From Chromatiales bacterium (lineage in GTDB: Bacteria; Pseudomonadota; Gammaproteobacteria; Thiohalomonadales; Thiohalomonadaceae), in contig QKFD01000024.1 of assembly GCA_003251535.1 (NCBI GenBank), positions 1 through 64,000 of the forward strand: DNA of 64,000 nt, in the 5' to 3' direction. Every line of letters begins with the position of its first letter. Within the stretch, counting starts at the first letter, position 1. Shown piece after piece: positions 7,933 to 18,834 of this stretch. A model generated the notes under the pieces. It searched no databases. It saw only the letters and a list, made by a program, of their open reading frames with translations, and was not told the origin of the DNA. Position numbers and translations under genes: made by a program.

Positions 7933-9816
7933 CTAGTGGCAGGAGGTGGTCCAGCTCTGATTATTCTTCACCGGGCTCGGGGTAGACGCGATACAAGCCG
8001 CCTGACAACAGTCCCCACCGCTATACTCCACGCCATTCTTGTTGCTGTAACTGCACGCACAAGCGGTCAGTGTTGTAGTAGTGGTCGTAGTCGTGGTCGT
8101 AGAGGCGGTACTACTCGTTGTCGTACTGATATCCGTCGTCGAGGTCGTGCTGACCCCAGTGGTGGTGGTCGTCGTCGAGGTCGTCGTCGTGGTTGGACAG
8201 GCGGCCACTGACGATGCAATGGTCAGGTCATAACGCTCCGATTCAGCCAAACCAGAAGCGCCAATCACATAAGAGTGATTTCCCGATTGGCAGAATATTC
8301 CTGAGGTCGTAAGGGTAATGGCTCCGGTCCACGGGGCCTCGGCGATATCGCACACATAGGCCAGCGAGTTGATCCGGCACACCGCGCCCACCGTTGAAGT
8401 GATGGTAGGCAAGGTCGTCTGGACAGGGGTGAAATGGCCAGAGATCGTGATAATGGGCTCGTCTGGACAGGTGTCAGTCAAGCACACCATGCCATCCAGA
8501 TTGTATTCAAAGGTCGCTGGGGCCCCGACAATCTGCGTGGTACATTTAGCCGTCGCCGCATCCCCCACCTTATCGTTTCCGAGGTTCATGAGCAGGAAGT
8601 CATGGTGACGGTCATCTGCCGTCCCTAATATCCCGTCCACACCGGCATTCACTCTATCGATGATGTCTGGAGTGATACCCGTAGAGTACTCCACATCACT
8701 ACCATCCATATTCTCGCGGATGGCGATACCGCGATAGGTCCGCAAACGGGCTGCCGTCGTATCGATCCAGTAGCCATCGCCGATGCAGGAGCCATATTTC
8801 GCGGCCGTACCCACGAGTTCACCACAAGGGGTCGGATTGGGATCGGTCACATCGATCTCGGTACTACAACCATCGAGGTCTGCATAGATGAGGCCGATAT
8901 TCCCGTGCCAGCTCTCGCCAACATAGCAGACATAATTGAAATAGGCGTAGATACCCCCCACATCAGCGCTCTCCCAACTCCGCTTGCCACTAGGAGAGAT
9001 TGGGGTAGTGCTACAGTAGGAGGCATCACTCGCAATCACATGCACATCATCCGCAGGAATCGCCGTTTTACTCGTGGTATAGACCCGTCCGTCGATGACA
9101 ACCAACCGATAGCCCTCGCGGATAATGAGGCGGACAACACCATCAGCATCGATAATCTCCGTGCCGTTATCCGTATCGTTGATCTTTACTCCATCGCCGT
9201 AACCCGAATCATCGCCAGGCACACTACCTGTCTTATATTCCTTGCCGTTGGTATCTACGGTGGCGTTACCCACTGGACTCGGTAGCAGGTTCTCACTACC
9301 TTCATCTTCTTTTTCTGGGTCCTTTGTTACATTGGCCGTATGCACCGGGTCGATGTATGCCACCTGGCTAGATAGAGTGACTTGCTCGTTATCACCTCCA
9401 GGCGCAACCCAAGAAACGGTGACAGAGATCATCTTGTTGTGATCCGGCTCGGGGGTAGCTGGATCATCTGGCGCATCCTGTACCCTCCAGTCCTCAGTAA
9501 AGCTGGCCACCACCTTACCGTCTGCCAATACGGCCTCAACATCGGTGTTGGTCTGTTCCACCACCGGACCATCCTCAACACCATCGCGGTCCAGATCCTT
9601 AAATTGCTCCTGCGCAATGTTATTACGCAGCGACTCGATGCGCTCTTGGGCGAGGTTGATGGCCGCACTCCGCATCTTGCTATAGCCGCTCTCCTGCATC
9701 ATGTCCGACTGAAAGCGCGCGAGGGCCACCAGGCCAAGGGCCAATACCACTAAGGCCACCAACACCTCAATGATCGAGAGGCCTTGTTGGTGAGGTAAGC
9801 CAGATTTGAGTTTCAT
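7933..9816 (-). CDS. Oversized PilV-like minor pilin with Thr-rich linker and Cys-rich tip
   Basis: 627 residues, about three times the usual PilV length. The prepilin signal is QQG/LSIIEVLVALVVLALGLVAL: Gly before the cleavage site, Glu at mature position 5 and a hydrophobic helix. After a PilV-like segment to about residue 170 comes a long extension rich in Asp, Gly and Thr with several Cys. Residues about 542-582 are almost only Thr and Ser. The last 45 residues contain eight Cys-region positions arranged as CAC, DCC, AAC and a final SC, suggesting a disulfide-bonded cap. Type IV minor pilins prime and tip the pilus; this design suggests an adhesin carried on a pseudopilin. The ATG at 9816 has AAGGAG eight bases upstream; a GTG three codons earlier was rejected because it overlaps that site. 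It is the last gene of the pilin operon. Confidence 0.8.
   Translation of the reverse strand: MKLKSGLPHQQGLSIIEVLVALVVLALGLVALARFQSDMMQESGYSKMRSAAINLAQERIESLRNNIAQEQFKDLDRDGVEDGPVVEQTNTDVEAVLADGKVVASFTEDWRVQDAPDDPATPEPDHNKMISVTVSWVAPGGDNEQVTLSSQVAYIDPVHTANVTKDPEKEDEGSENLLPSPVGNATVDTNGKEYKTGSVPGDDSGYGDGVKINDTDNGTEIIDADGVVRLIIREGYRLVVIDGRVYTTSKTAIPADDVHVIASDASYCSTTPISPSGKRSWESADVGGIYAYFNYVCYVGESWHGNIGLIYADLDGCSTEIDVTDPNPTPCGELVGTAAKYGSCIGDGYWIDTTAARLRTYRGIAIRENMDGSDVEYSTGITPDIIDRVNAGVDGILGTADDRHHDFLLMNLGNDKVGDAATAKCTTQIVGAPATFEYNLDGMVCLTDTCPDEPIITISGHFTPVQTTLPTITSTVGAVCRINSLAYVCDIAEAPWTGAITLTTSGIFCQSGNHSYVIGASGLAESERYDLTIASSVAACPTTTTTSTTTTTTGVSTTSTTDISTTTSSTASTTTTTTTTTTLTACACSYSNKNGVEYSGGDCCQAACIASTPSPVKNNQSWTTSCH
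8071..8193 (-). repeat. Low-complexity ACN/TCN codon repeat (Thr/Ser linker)
   Basis: About 41 consecutive codons encode Thr or Ser with very few exceptions (GV, DI, A). On the plus strand the DNA reads as irregular GTC/GTG/GTA triplets. Such tracts can change length by slippage, which would vary the linker between the pilin body and the Cys-rich tip. Confidence 0.85.
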
Positions 9817-9847
9817 GATTTCCACTCCTTACACTTGTGGACCCAGG

Positions 9848-11029
9848 CTATAGGCAGTCAGGGTTGCCGTCATAATTTGTATCGGGACAGTAGTCAATCC
9901 AGCCGCCAGAGATGGCCCCCACGGCATTGAGGACACCATCCTCCCCCAACTGATCGAGTGGCGCATAATCCACGACGAAACTACCAGTTCCCAGATCCAC
10001 ATCGCCCTCCACGACCATGGAACCATGGACAAGCACGTTGCCGGCCCCTTTATTGAGGTCACCAGTCACATAGATAACGCCCCAGACCACCGTATTCCCG
10101 GTGAGATCAAGCGACCCATTGACCACCATCACCACAGGCGCTTCTGGTGTCCCGATATCGGTCCCAAGGCTATAGTCACCCTCTACCCAAATGCGCTTAC
10201 CCGATGCCTCATCGAGAGCGGCGTCCCCATCCGCCGGCAGATGAATATCGGCTTGGGCCTCGACCACTGCTTTAGGTTCATTAAAGAAGTTTTGAAAAAA
10301 CTCTTCAGAGGTCGCATTGGCCAAAGTGGGGTCATTTTGTACTACGTCAGGGCCCACATCGGTCCCCTCGGAACTGACCACATAAGGGACACCATTCACC
10401 TGGATGAGGGTTTGTGACGAACCGCCAGAAGCGCTGGCATTGCCGATGACACTAGCACCACTCCAGATAGTGATATTGCTGTAGTGGTTGATGATGGTGA
10501 GGTTGCCAGAGAGCGTCATATTGCCGCGCGTGATGATGGGCTGCTTCGGCGCATTGGCGATGGGTGGGTCATCCCCAATCAATTGGGTGATAATGCGCGT
10601 AGCCGAACTGTCATCACTAAAACCCGTCGCCCTCACACTGATCAATGGGCGCTCATCCTCTGCTAGACAGAGTTTGGCTGCATCGTAACAGGCATCCCCT
10701 GGTTCACAGCGATTCAGAAGATGGAGGACAACCCGGTATGCCGGGCAGGTCGCCTCACCACACCAGTCATCGGTGGAGTTTAAGACCACATCGCCGCCGG
10801 TTGCTGCATCGCAAAAGGGACCTTTAGCATTCAGGTAGGCAAAGGTCTGCTGTAAACCGGCCTCTGCCGTCTCCATTGCCTGTCGGGCACGGGATTCGTT
10901 ACCAGAGATACGCTGCTCAAACAACGAAGAGCGAGCGGTAAATAGCGTGATGAGCGTAATAGCTGCCAACAAGACAACTGCCACCAACAGCGTTGCTGCA
11001 CCACGTTGTGCCTCTTTTCGGATGGCCAT
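9848..11029 (-). CDS. pilX: PilX-like minor pilin with beta-rich C-terminal domain
   Basis: 393 residues. The start MAIRKEAQRG/AATLLVAVVLLAA is a type III prepilin signal without Glu at position 5, as is usual for PilX/GspK-like tip pilins; FEQRISGNESRARQAMETAEAGL is the typical PilX sequence after the helix. From about residue 165 the protein shows regularly spaced short strands (NMTLSGNLTI, VNGSLDLTGNTVV, VHGSMVVEGDVDLGTG) like right-handed beta-helix or bactofilin folds. The ATG at 11029 has AGGGAG upstream. It lies 23 bp after pilW in the same operon. PilX usually joins PilV, PilW and PilE in the tip complex; the beta domain may be a surface module. Confidence 0.8.
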   Translation of the reverse strand: MAIRKEAQRGAATLLVAVVLLAAITLITLFTARSSLFEQRISGNESRARQAMETAEAGLQQTFAYLNAKGPFCDAATGGDVVLNSTDDWCGEATCPAYRVVLHLLNRCEPGDACYDAAKLCLAEDERPLISVRATGFSDDSSATRIITQLIGDDPPIANAPKQPIITRGNMTLSGNLTIINHYSNITIWSGASVIGNASASGGSSQTLIQVNGVPYVVSSEGTDVGPDVVQNDPTLANATSEEFFQNFFNEPKAVVEAQADIHLPADGDAALDEASGKRIWVEGDYSLGTDIGTPEAPVVMVVNGSLDLTGNTVVWGVIYVTGDLNKGAGNVLVHGSMVVEGDVDLGTGSFVVDYAPLDQLGEDGVLNAVGAISGGWIDYCPDTNYDGNPDCL

Positions 11030-11052
11030 AACCGTACTCCCTCTATCGCTTA

Positions 11053-11937
11053 TTACGGATTGCCACACATGTCAGCCATACCATTCGGTCGGTAGCAAAG
11101 CCGATCATTTCGGACCCGAACCTGTCCCTCAACTACCTTGTTCACCGCCCCATCACTCGCCAACTGGCCATCCAGCAAAACATAGATCTGCCGTGTCTCG
11201 GCCAAGGTCTGACCATCGGCTGAGGCGACATAGCCGGCGGATCCCTGCTCACAGGGATTGTTCGTACTACCATCGGGATTGGTCCAAATAACGCCTACGT
11301 CAGTGGGGTCAAGGAACAGATTACGACACTGACTACCACGAGTATCAAATTCCAAGCGATTAATTGTCACCACATTGGGATTCGTTAATGCTTGCCAAAC
11401 ACCGGCATCACAGTTGTTGGTGACAGTGGTCCCGCCCGTCAACATCTCAACTGCACCATTGTTAAGCCGAAAGCCAAACACTTCGCTATCGGGCGGGGTC
11501 GCGCCCCATACCGATAGAGGTAGGTTTTGCGGCGCATCGTAGAAGCGATCGTAGCTATACATGATGCAGCTGGCCGGAACCCCTCCATAGGTCAGGACTC
11601 TCAGCGTCGTTGTTGCCCGCATGAAGGGACTGATATCTTTCTTATCCTCTGCGGCAGCCACAGGGTTCAGTGCTTTGTTCGGGCGCGTTTGAGCATCGAG
11701 ATCCGCACCAGCTCGCCGCACATCGCTCAACATGACGTCCATCACTGCGCGTAACTCTTGATTGAGCTTGGTCACGGCAAGGTTATCTGCATTGGTGCGC
11801 AGGGTATCGGTAAAAACCGCCAGCGCACCGCCTATCAGCACTAGGCCAGCCACCATCGCAACCATCAGCTCGATGAGGGAAAAACCGGCACAGTGCCTGG
11901 AGAGAGGTCTATTCAGCATTTTTCCGTACCCCGCCAT
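11053..11937 (-). CDS. pilW: PilW-like minor pilin
   Basis: 294 residues. The prepilin signal is RHCAG/FSLIELMVAMVAGLVLIGGAL with Glu5, followed by TDTLRTNADNLAVTKLNQELRAVMDVMLSDVRRAG, the usual PilW pattern. The body contains several Cys (ASCIMY, NNCDAG, SQCRNL, NNPCEQ, DRLCYR, DMCGN), probably paired in the periplasm. The ATG at 11937 was taken; ATG at 11919 with GGGG upstream gives the shorter leader MLNRPLSRHCAG and may be the true start. It lies between fimT and pilX. Confidence 0.82.
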   Translation of the reverse strand: MAGYGKMLNRPLSRHCAGFSLIELMVAMVAGLVLIGGALAVFTDTLRTNADNLAVTKLNQELRAVMDVMLSDVRRAGADLDAQTRPNKALNPVAAAEDKKDISPFMRATTTLRVLTYGGVPASCIMYSYDRFYDAPQNLPLSVWGATPPDSEVFGFRLNNGAVEMLTGGTTVTNNCDAGVWQALTNPNVVTINRLEFDTRGSQCRNLFLDPTDVGVIWTNPDGSTNNPCEQGSAGYVASADGQTLAETRQIYVLLDGQLASDGAVNKVVEGQVRVRNDRLCYRPNGMADMCGNP

Positions 11938-11982
11938 CTCGCCATTCAGAAATTCTAAAAGAGAGTCCTGTTACCCATTCCA

Positions 11983-12639
11983 TCAAGGACACTCGTCATA
12001 TCCCGCCAAGTAGGTGGCACCCGCAGGAGAACAGAGACTGACTTGGCCAAGCAGGCTCAAGTCCAAACGGAGTTCATAGTTATCGGAAGTGAACCGAACA
12101 AAACCGTTTTTGTTTATCGCAGCGCCTGGTGTGGGTGCTTGGGCCAGTCCACGCATGGGTTCAAAACTGGTCTCCGCTAACGGGTCATTCGTGAAATTTG
12201 CCTGCGCAAGAGTGATTCCCGGATAATCATTCGCAGTGACCCGTACCAAACGCTCGCTGTCTACCACGGCCACCAGATTCCCCGCACCATCCGGCTCGTA
12301 ATCCACCAATCTGCAAGCCGTTGCATCGGCGGGATTCGTTTCCGCCGTATCACACCCCGAGCCCTCACTGCTGATCCCGTACACCCAATCCGGACCCACC
12401 GTGAAATTGACGTAGATACCGCCATTGAGATTGACTGGATTGCTATTGGCGGGGCGTTTGAGGGCCTCCGTTCTAGCGAACTGTAGCTGCGTGTAGAGCA
12501 GCTCAGCGGCACCGATCATCCGCCGCCGTTCAATCATGCTGCTGAAGGCGGGCGCTGCCAACGTGGCGACCAGAGCGACTATAGCCAGGGTCACGACGAG
12601 CTCTACCAAGGTAAATCCGCGTTGCGCTCGGTTATTCAT
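11983..12639 (-). CDS. fimT: FimT/GspH-type pseudopilin
   Basis: 218 residues. The start MNNRAQRG/FTLVELVVTLAIVALVATLAAPAF has Gly before the cleavage site and Glu5. The sequence RRRMIGAAELLYTQLQFARTEALKR is typical of FimT/GspH proteins. The ATG is preceded by a strong AGGAGGAG. It is the first gene of the minus-strand minor pilin operon fimT-pilW-pilX-pilV-like. A pilY1 gene, common in such operons, is absent. Confidence 0.88.
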   Translation of the reverse strand: MNNRAQRGFTLVELVVTLAIVALVATLAAPAFSSMIERRRMIGAAELLYTQLQFARTEALKRPANSNPVNLNGGIYVNFTVGPDWVYGISSEGSGCDTAETNPADATACRLVDYEPDGAGNLVAVVDSERLVRVTANDYPGITLAQANFTNDPLAETSFEPMRGLAQAPTPGAAINKNGFVRFTSDNYELRLDLSLLGQVSLCSPAGATYLAGYDECP

Positions 12640-12812
12640 GGGACTCCTCCTACGCTTGCGGTCATTATACGGCCCCCCCTCCATGGGCTACTCATGCCTT
12701 ACGGGCCGCTTATCCCGCGAAATCCGCCGCCGGTCGCTTCCACCCAAAAAACAGCGGTACCAACCTACGGGCACGGTATGATAGCGACCAACCCGTTCTA
12801 AGGAGGTGTCAT
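12640..12812. promoter_or_regulatory. Divergent control region between fimT and pilE
   Basis: This spacer must carry promoters for both directions. For pilE a good -10 hexamer TATGAT is at 12777-12782 but no matching -35 was found; an activator-dependent promoter is possible. The ribosome-binding site of pilE (AAGGAGGT, about 12800) is near consensus. Confidence 0.4.
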
Positions 12813-13247
12813 ATGGGTCGCTATACGCGCGGTTTCTCGTTAATTGAACTGTTGATGGTGACCACCGCCATCGCTATCCTTGCCGGCCTCGCCTTCCCTG
12901 CCTATATGGACTACACCCAACGCGCCCGCCGTTCCGACGCAATGACCGCATTGCTGCGAGTTCAGCAGGCCGAAGAGAAGTGGCGGGCCAATAATCCTCA
13001 GTATTCCGCCGATCTGACTGAGCTGGGTTTTACCGCAAATGGCTCCGGCGATTTTGCCTCACCCGATGGGTACTATCTGCTCAATGTGGATGCGGCTGAT
13101 GCAGGTAGTTACCGGGCAACGGCAACCCCTGATGCATCGGGGCCTCAGGCGGGTGACAGCGACTGTGGCACCTTCGCGGTCAATCAAGATGGCGCGATTA
13201 TTGATGATGGTTCCTATGCGGGTGCTTCGTGCTGGAAAAAGCACTAA
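12813..13247 (+). CDS. pilE: PilE-like type IV minor pilin
   Basis: 144 residues. The short leader MGRYTRG is cut before FSLIELLMVTTAIAILAGLAFPAY, with Glu5 and the conserved Pro kink. Near the C-terminus DCGTFAV and ASCWKKH place two Cys as a probable disulfide loop, and QRARRSDAMTALLRVQQAEEKW is typical of PilE. PilE-type proteins are minor subunits that help start pilus assembly; it is small for a major pilin but that role cannot be excluded. AAGGAGGTGTCAT immediately precedes the ATG. It is divergent from the other minor pilins. Confidence 0.88.
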   Translation: MGRYTRGFSLIELLMVTTAIAILAGLAFPAYMDYTQRARRSDAMTALLRVQQAEEKWRANNPQYSADLTELGFTANGSGDFASPDGYYLLNVDAADAGSYRATATPDASGPQAGDSDCGTFAVNQDGAIIDDGSYAGASCWKKH

Positions 13248-13282
13248 CCCATCTCTGGTACCGTCCCTTTAAGCCGTGGCCT

Positions 13283-13834
13283 CTACCGCACGCACTCCTC
13301 ACCCGAAGTCGCCGTACGAATCCGCCCAATCGCGCTGAGCACGACCACCCGGGCCTCCACCCCGGGGCGGTCTGCGCAAGCGGTTAGAGTCCCCGCCTGG
13401 AACCCTCCTCCGAGTAGCAAGGCCCTGCCGAATGGGACAAATGAGACATAGCTCCGCACCGGAGCATTCCCCGTCAAGACCACCCCACTCAACGCCTCCT
13501 GACGCATCAGCACAACCTCACCCGGATCAATGACACCGTTGCTGTTCGGATCCACGAAGCCCAGCCACCCCTGCTCCCATCCCCCGCTGTCACGGCACTG
13601 CCCACCACTGGCCTTGCACAGCGTGACCCGCACACTGCGCTTGGCCGCCTCTGAGCGCGTCAGGACCATGGCGGAGTAGAGCAGTTCTGCCGCCCCTCGC
13701 ACCCGCTGCCGAGCGATGAATTCGGCATAGGAGGGAATGGCTAAAGTGACCACTAGAGAGAGAATGGCGAGGGTAACGAGGAGTTCCGCTAGGGTGATCC
13801 CCCGCGAGCGGGACCCAGTAGGTAGCTGTTCCAT
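13283..13834 (-). CDS. Second FimT/GspH-type pseudopilin
   Basis: 183 residues. The leader MEQLPTGSRSRG precedes ITLAELLVTLAILSLVVTLAIPSYAEF (Glu5 present), then RQRVRGAAELLYSAMVLTRSEAAKRSVRVTLC, the GspH/FimT domain. The body contains DPNSNGVIDPGE, frequent in FimT. The ATG at 13834 has AAAAGGA upstream; the longer frame to 13978 has no site. It is convergent with pilE and divergent from thiO, so it is probably transcribed alone. It is clearly related to, but different from, the FimT at 11983-12639. Confidence 0.85.
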   Translation of the reverse strand: MEQLPTGSRSRGITLAELLVTLAILSLVVTLAIPSYAEFIARQRVRGAAELLYSAMVLTRSEAAKRSVRVTLCKASGGQCRDSGGWEQGWLGFVDPNSNGVIDPGEVVLMRQEALSGVVLTGNAPVRSYVSFVPFGRALLLGGGFQAGTLTACADRPGVEARVVVLSAIGRIRTATSGEECVR

Positions 13835-14004
13835 GCAACGTCCTTTTCCATGATTGGCCTGTGGTACGCTCCCCGCCCATCCAGCAACAAAAGCGGTGGG
13901 TAGCGGCACGATGAGTGGGTGCGCAACGGTATCCCTGATAGGTATTGGCCCACGCTCTCCAGCGCCCTCACCGGGCACTAGAAAAATATTCTATTGAGGA
14001 TAGT

Positions 14005-15096
14005 ATGGAAACACAACGCTACATTGTCATCGGCGGCGGCCTGCTTGGCCTATTGTCAGCGTTAGAGTTGGCTCAGATGGGTCACCACGTGATGCTGCTG
14101 GAGCGGCAAGCGGTCGGCCGCGAGTCCACCTGGGCCGGCGGCGGTATCCTTTCACCACTCCACCCATGGCGCTATCCAGATCCAGTGACGCGATTGGCGC
14201 AGGCGAGCCAAAGTGGCTACCCCGCCTTGTGTGCCGAACTGGCCGCCACCACCGGCATCGATCCAGAGTGGACCCAGAGCGGTCTCATGTTGCTTGATCC
14301 AGGAGATGAGGTAACCGCCCGTCACTGGGCAGACCAACACGGCTACCGACTGGAGGAGATAACACGCCGAGCGGTGGAGCCTGCCTTGGCCCACGATGGC
14401 CCCGCCCTGTGGCTGCCCGATGTCGCCCAGGTGCGTAACCCACGCCTGGCCCAGGCACTACGGGCGCGCCTACCGCAGCTGGGGGTGGAAATCCGAGAGC
14501 AGTGCCAAGTCACGGGGATCATCCACCACAACGGGGTGGTGACCGGCCTGGAGAGCAGTCAGGGCACCCTCACCGCCCAGGGGGTGATAGTCGCCGCCGG
14601 TGCCTGGAGCGGTGAGCTGCTCTCCGCCCTGCCCCATCCGCCTCAAGTCGCCCCCGTGAAGGGACAGATGTTGCTCTTCCAGGCGGAGCCTGGGGTGCTT
14701 AACCATATGGTGCTGGCCGGCGATCGCTATCTCATCCCCCGCCGAGATGGTCGAATCCTCGCCGGTAGCACCCTGGAACCGGGGGCCGGTTTCGACAAGA
14801 CCACGACCCAAGAGGCCCATGACTCCCTACGGGAGGCGGCGATTAGGTTGGTACCTGCCTTGGCGGATTACCCGCTAGAGCGGCAGTGGGCGGGGTTGCG
14901 GCCCGGTTCGCCCGCTGGGGTGCCTTATATAGGTGAGCACCCCGCTGTCCGGGGGTTATTTATCAATAGTGGCCACTTCCGCAATGGCGTAGTGCTGGGC
15001 TTGGCCTCCGCCCGTCTCCTCACGGATTTGATAGTGGGGAGCGCTCCGCGGATCGACCCCACGCCTTACGCCCTCACAACCCCGCGGGGCGCGTAG
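14005..15096 (+). CDS. thiO: Glycine oxidase ThiO (FAD-dependent)
   Basis: 363 residues. The N-terminal Rossmann motif is IVIGGGLLGLLSALELAQMGHHVMLLER, followed by the DAO-family ESTWAGGGILSPLHPWRY. The C-terminus has GLRPGSPAGVPYIGEHP and the FAD-contacting INSGHFRNGVVLGLASA typical of ThiO. It oxidises glycine to the iminoacetate used for the thiazole ring of thiamine. TGAGGA precedes the ATG at 14005. Other thi genes are not in the window and no TPP riboswitch was seen upstream. Confidence 0.88.
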   Translation: METQRYIVIGGGLLGLLSALELAQMGHHVMLLERQAVGRESTWAGGGILSPLHPWRYPDPVTRLAQASQSGYPALCAELAATTGIDPEWTQSGLMLLDPGDEVTARHWADQHGYRLEEITRRAVEPALAHDGPALWLPDVAQVRNPRLAQALRARLPQLGVEIREQCQVTGIIHHNGVVTGLESSQGTLTAQGVIVAAGAWSGELLSALPHPPQVAPVKGQMLLFQAEPGVLNHMVLAGDRYLIPRRDGRILAGSTLEPGAGFDKTTTQEAHDSLREAAIRLVPALADYPLERQWAGLRPGSPAGVPYIGEHPAVRGLFINSGHFRNGVVLGLASARLLTDLIVGSAPRIDPTPYALTTPRGA

Positions 15097-15129
15097 ACGG
15101 ATCGGAAATATTTGGCTTATACTCCGCCG

Positions 15130-15567
15130 ATGGATCGTGAAACGTCAGATAAACGCCTTACTGTTCAGCAGGTTGTTGATCTGCTGAAAGGACACGGGGT
15201 GACCCCGACCCAACAGCGGGTCGAGATCGCCCAGATCCTCTTCGCCCGACCGCAGCACCTCTCTGCCGAGCAGGTGCTCTCGCTGGTCAACGCTGAGCAC
15301 ACCGCGGCCTCCAAGGCCACCGTCTACAACACCCTCAACCTGTTTGCCCAGAAGGGGCTGGTGAGGGAGGTGATTGTGGACCCGAGTAAGGTGTTTTACG
15401 ACTCCACCACCCACGAGCACCACCACTTCTTCAACATCGACACCTGCGAGCTTACCGATGTCCCGGTCGGTTTGATGCCAGTGGGCGAGCTACCTGCCGT
15501 CCCACCGGGGACTGAAGCGGTTGCCGTAGACGTCATCATCCGCATCCGCAATACCGAACGCAGCTAA
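15130..15567 (+). CDS. Fur-family metalloregulator (PerR/Irr-like)
   Basis: 145 residues. The winged helix contains GVTPTQQRVEIAQILF and the recognition segment KATVYNTLNLFAQKGLVREV. The metal-binding region is STTHEHHHFFN. The two C-terminal CXXC motifs that hold structural zinc in many Fur proteins are missing; only one Cys (IDTCEL) is present, which is closer to Irr-type members. It probably senses iron, haem or peroxide, but the ligand cannot be told. The ATG at 15130 was preferred over a TTG at 15112. It lies 33 bp after thiO. Confidence 0.85.
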   Translation: MDRETSDKRLTVQQVVDLLKGHGVTPTQQRVEIAQILFARPQHLSAEQVLSLVNAEHTAASKATVYNTLNLFAQKGLVREVIVDPSKVFYDSTTHEHHHFFNIDTCELTDVPVGLMPVGELPAVPPGTEAVAVDVIIRIRNTERS

Positions 15568-15585
15568 ACCGCACCCGCCTTGCCA

Positions 15586-15614
15586 TTGACAAGAAGCGGC
15601 CAAATGCGCATAGT
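15586..15614 (+). promoter_or_regulatory. Sigma-70 promoter of rpsT
   Basis: TTGACA (15586-15591), a 17-bp spacer and CATAGT (15609-15614). The -35 is a perfect match. It lies about 45 bp before the rpsT start codon. Confidence 0.7.
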
Positions 15615-15658
15615 ATGCGGCCTTCTCGTATTCATGACCTTTTTCTGGGAGTAGGACC

Positions 15659-15919
15659 TTGGCGAACACCGCACAAGCTAAGAAGCGCGCCCGTCAGGCG
15701 GAAGACCATCGGCAGCTCAACGCCAGTCACCGCTCGCGTATGCGCACCTTCGTCAAGAAGGTGGTAAAGGCTATCACTGCTGGCGATAAGGGCGGGGCCG
15801 AAACCGCTTATAAAGAGGCCGTGCCGGTCCTGGACAAGATGGTGGGCAAGGGCATCATTCATGCCAACAAAGCTGCTCGCCATAAGAGCCGCCTGAACGC
15901 TCGCATCCGCGCCATGTAG
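15659..15919 (+). CDS. rpsT: 30S ribosomal protein S20
   Basis: 86 residues, the normal length. The sequence [18 protein letters not shown]...[15 protein letters not shown]...[22 protein letters not shown] is typical of S20, which binds 16S rRNA in the small subunit. The start codon is TTG, preceded by GGGAGTAGGA; rpsT of Escherichia coli also starts with UUG, which is linked to its autoregulation. It has its own promoter upstream and a bidirectional terminator after it. Confidence 0.97.
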   Translation: MANTAQAKKRARQAEDHRQLNASHRSRMRTFVKKVVKAITAGDKGGAETAYKEAVPVLDKMVGKGIIHANKAARHKSRLNARIRAM

Positions 15920-15945
15920 TCAGCCTGCATGGAGCGCAAAAAAAA

Positions 15946-15971
15946 GGCCGGTCTTCACCGGCCTTTTTTTT
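15946..15971. terminator. Bidirectional intrinsic terminator between rpsT and proB
   Basis: GGCCGGT pairs with ACCGGCC around a short loop, with eight T after it on the plus strand and eight A before it, so it works in both directions for the convergent rpsT and proB genes. Confidence 0.92.
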
Positions 15972-15981
15972 CGCCTCCCCT

Positions 15982-18172
<2,191 letters not shown>

Positions 18173-18198
18173 TCAAGCCCTTTTCTACCGCTGCATAA

Positions 18199-18223
18199 CA
18201 AAAAGCCCCGTCGATGACGGGGC
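18199..18223 (-). terminator. Intrinsic terminator after rpmA
   Basis: On the minus strand GCCCCGTC-ATC-GACGGGGC is followed by a run of T. It lies between rpmA and obgE, so it probably reduces rather than abolishes read-through from the ribosomal protein genes into obgE-proB. Confidence 0.8.
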
Positions 18224-18249
18224 CTTTGTGACGCGAGCAAACCGCCCAA

Positions 18250-18507
18250 TCACTCAGTGACGATGCTCACATACTTGCGGTTTTTCGGGCCCTTGGTCTC
18301 AAACAACACCCGTCCATCCGCCTTGGCGAACAGGGTGTGGTCCGTGCCAATGCCTACATTGACACCCGGGTGAAACTGGGTGCCGCGCTGCCGGACGATG
18401 ATGTTGCCGGCGCTGACAAGCTGGCCACCGAAGCGCTTCACGCCAAGGCGTTTAGACTCGGAATCACGACCGTTGCGGCTACTACCCGCAGCTTTTTTGT
18501 GTGCCAT
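18250..18507 (-). CDS. rpmA: 50S ribosomal protein L27
   Basis: 85 residues beginning [19 protein letters not shown] with the L27 core [25 protein letters not shown] and [12 protein letters not shown]. The N-terminal tail reaches the peptidyl transferase centre. It directly follows rplU. Confidence 0.98.
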   Translation of the reverse strand: MAHKKAAGSSRNGRDSESKRLGVKRFGGQLVSAGNIIVRQRGTQFHPGVNVGIGTDHTLFAKADGRVLFETKGPKNRKYVSIVTE

Positions 18508-18525
18508 GGTTGGATACTCCCGAAA

Positions 18526-18834
18526 TTAGCCAGAGATGCCGGTGATCTGCAGCTCAGTGAAGTGCTGCCGATGCCCCTGGGTCTTCTGGAAGTGCTTACG
18601 ACGACGGAACTTGATGATCCGCACCTTCTCGCCACGACCGTGGGACTTGACGGTGGCAACCACCTTGCCGCCCTGGACGTAGGGGGCGCCGATCTTGACG
18701 GAATCGCCATCGGCCACCATCAGCACCTCGAACTCCACGGAGCCACCCACATCAATGGGGAGCTTCTCGACCTTGAGGGTCTGCCCCTCGATCACCCGGT
18801 ACTGCTTGCCGCCGGTTGCGATTACCGCGTACAT
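18526..18834 (-). CDS. rplU: 50S ribosomal protein L21
   Basis: 102 residues, [14 protein letters not shown] at the start and [21 protein letters not shown] as the conserved rRNA-binding part. It is the first gene of the rplU-rpmA-obgE-proB group and is preceded by a strong promoter. Confidence 0.98.
   Translation of the reverse strand: MYAVIATGGKQYRVIEGQTLKVEKLPIDVGGSVEFEVLMVADGDSVKIGAPYVQGGKVVATVKSHGRGEKVRIIKFRRRKHFQKTQGHRQHFTELQITGISG

Noticed and set aside
8071-8193. CRISPR-like or tandem repeat array
   Set aside because: The repeats are irregular triplets within one reading frame encoding Thr/Ser; there are no spacers.
13835-14004. TPP riboswitch upstream of thiO
   Set aside because: The expected conserved thi-box stretches were not found in the spacer.
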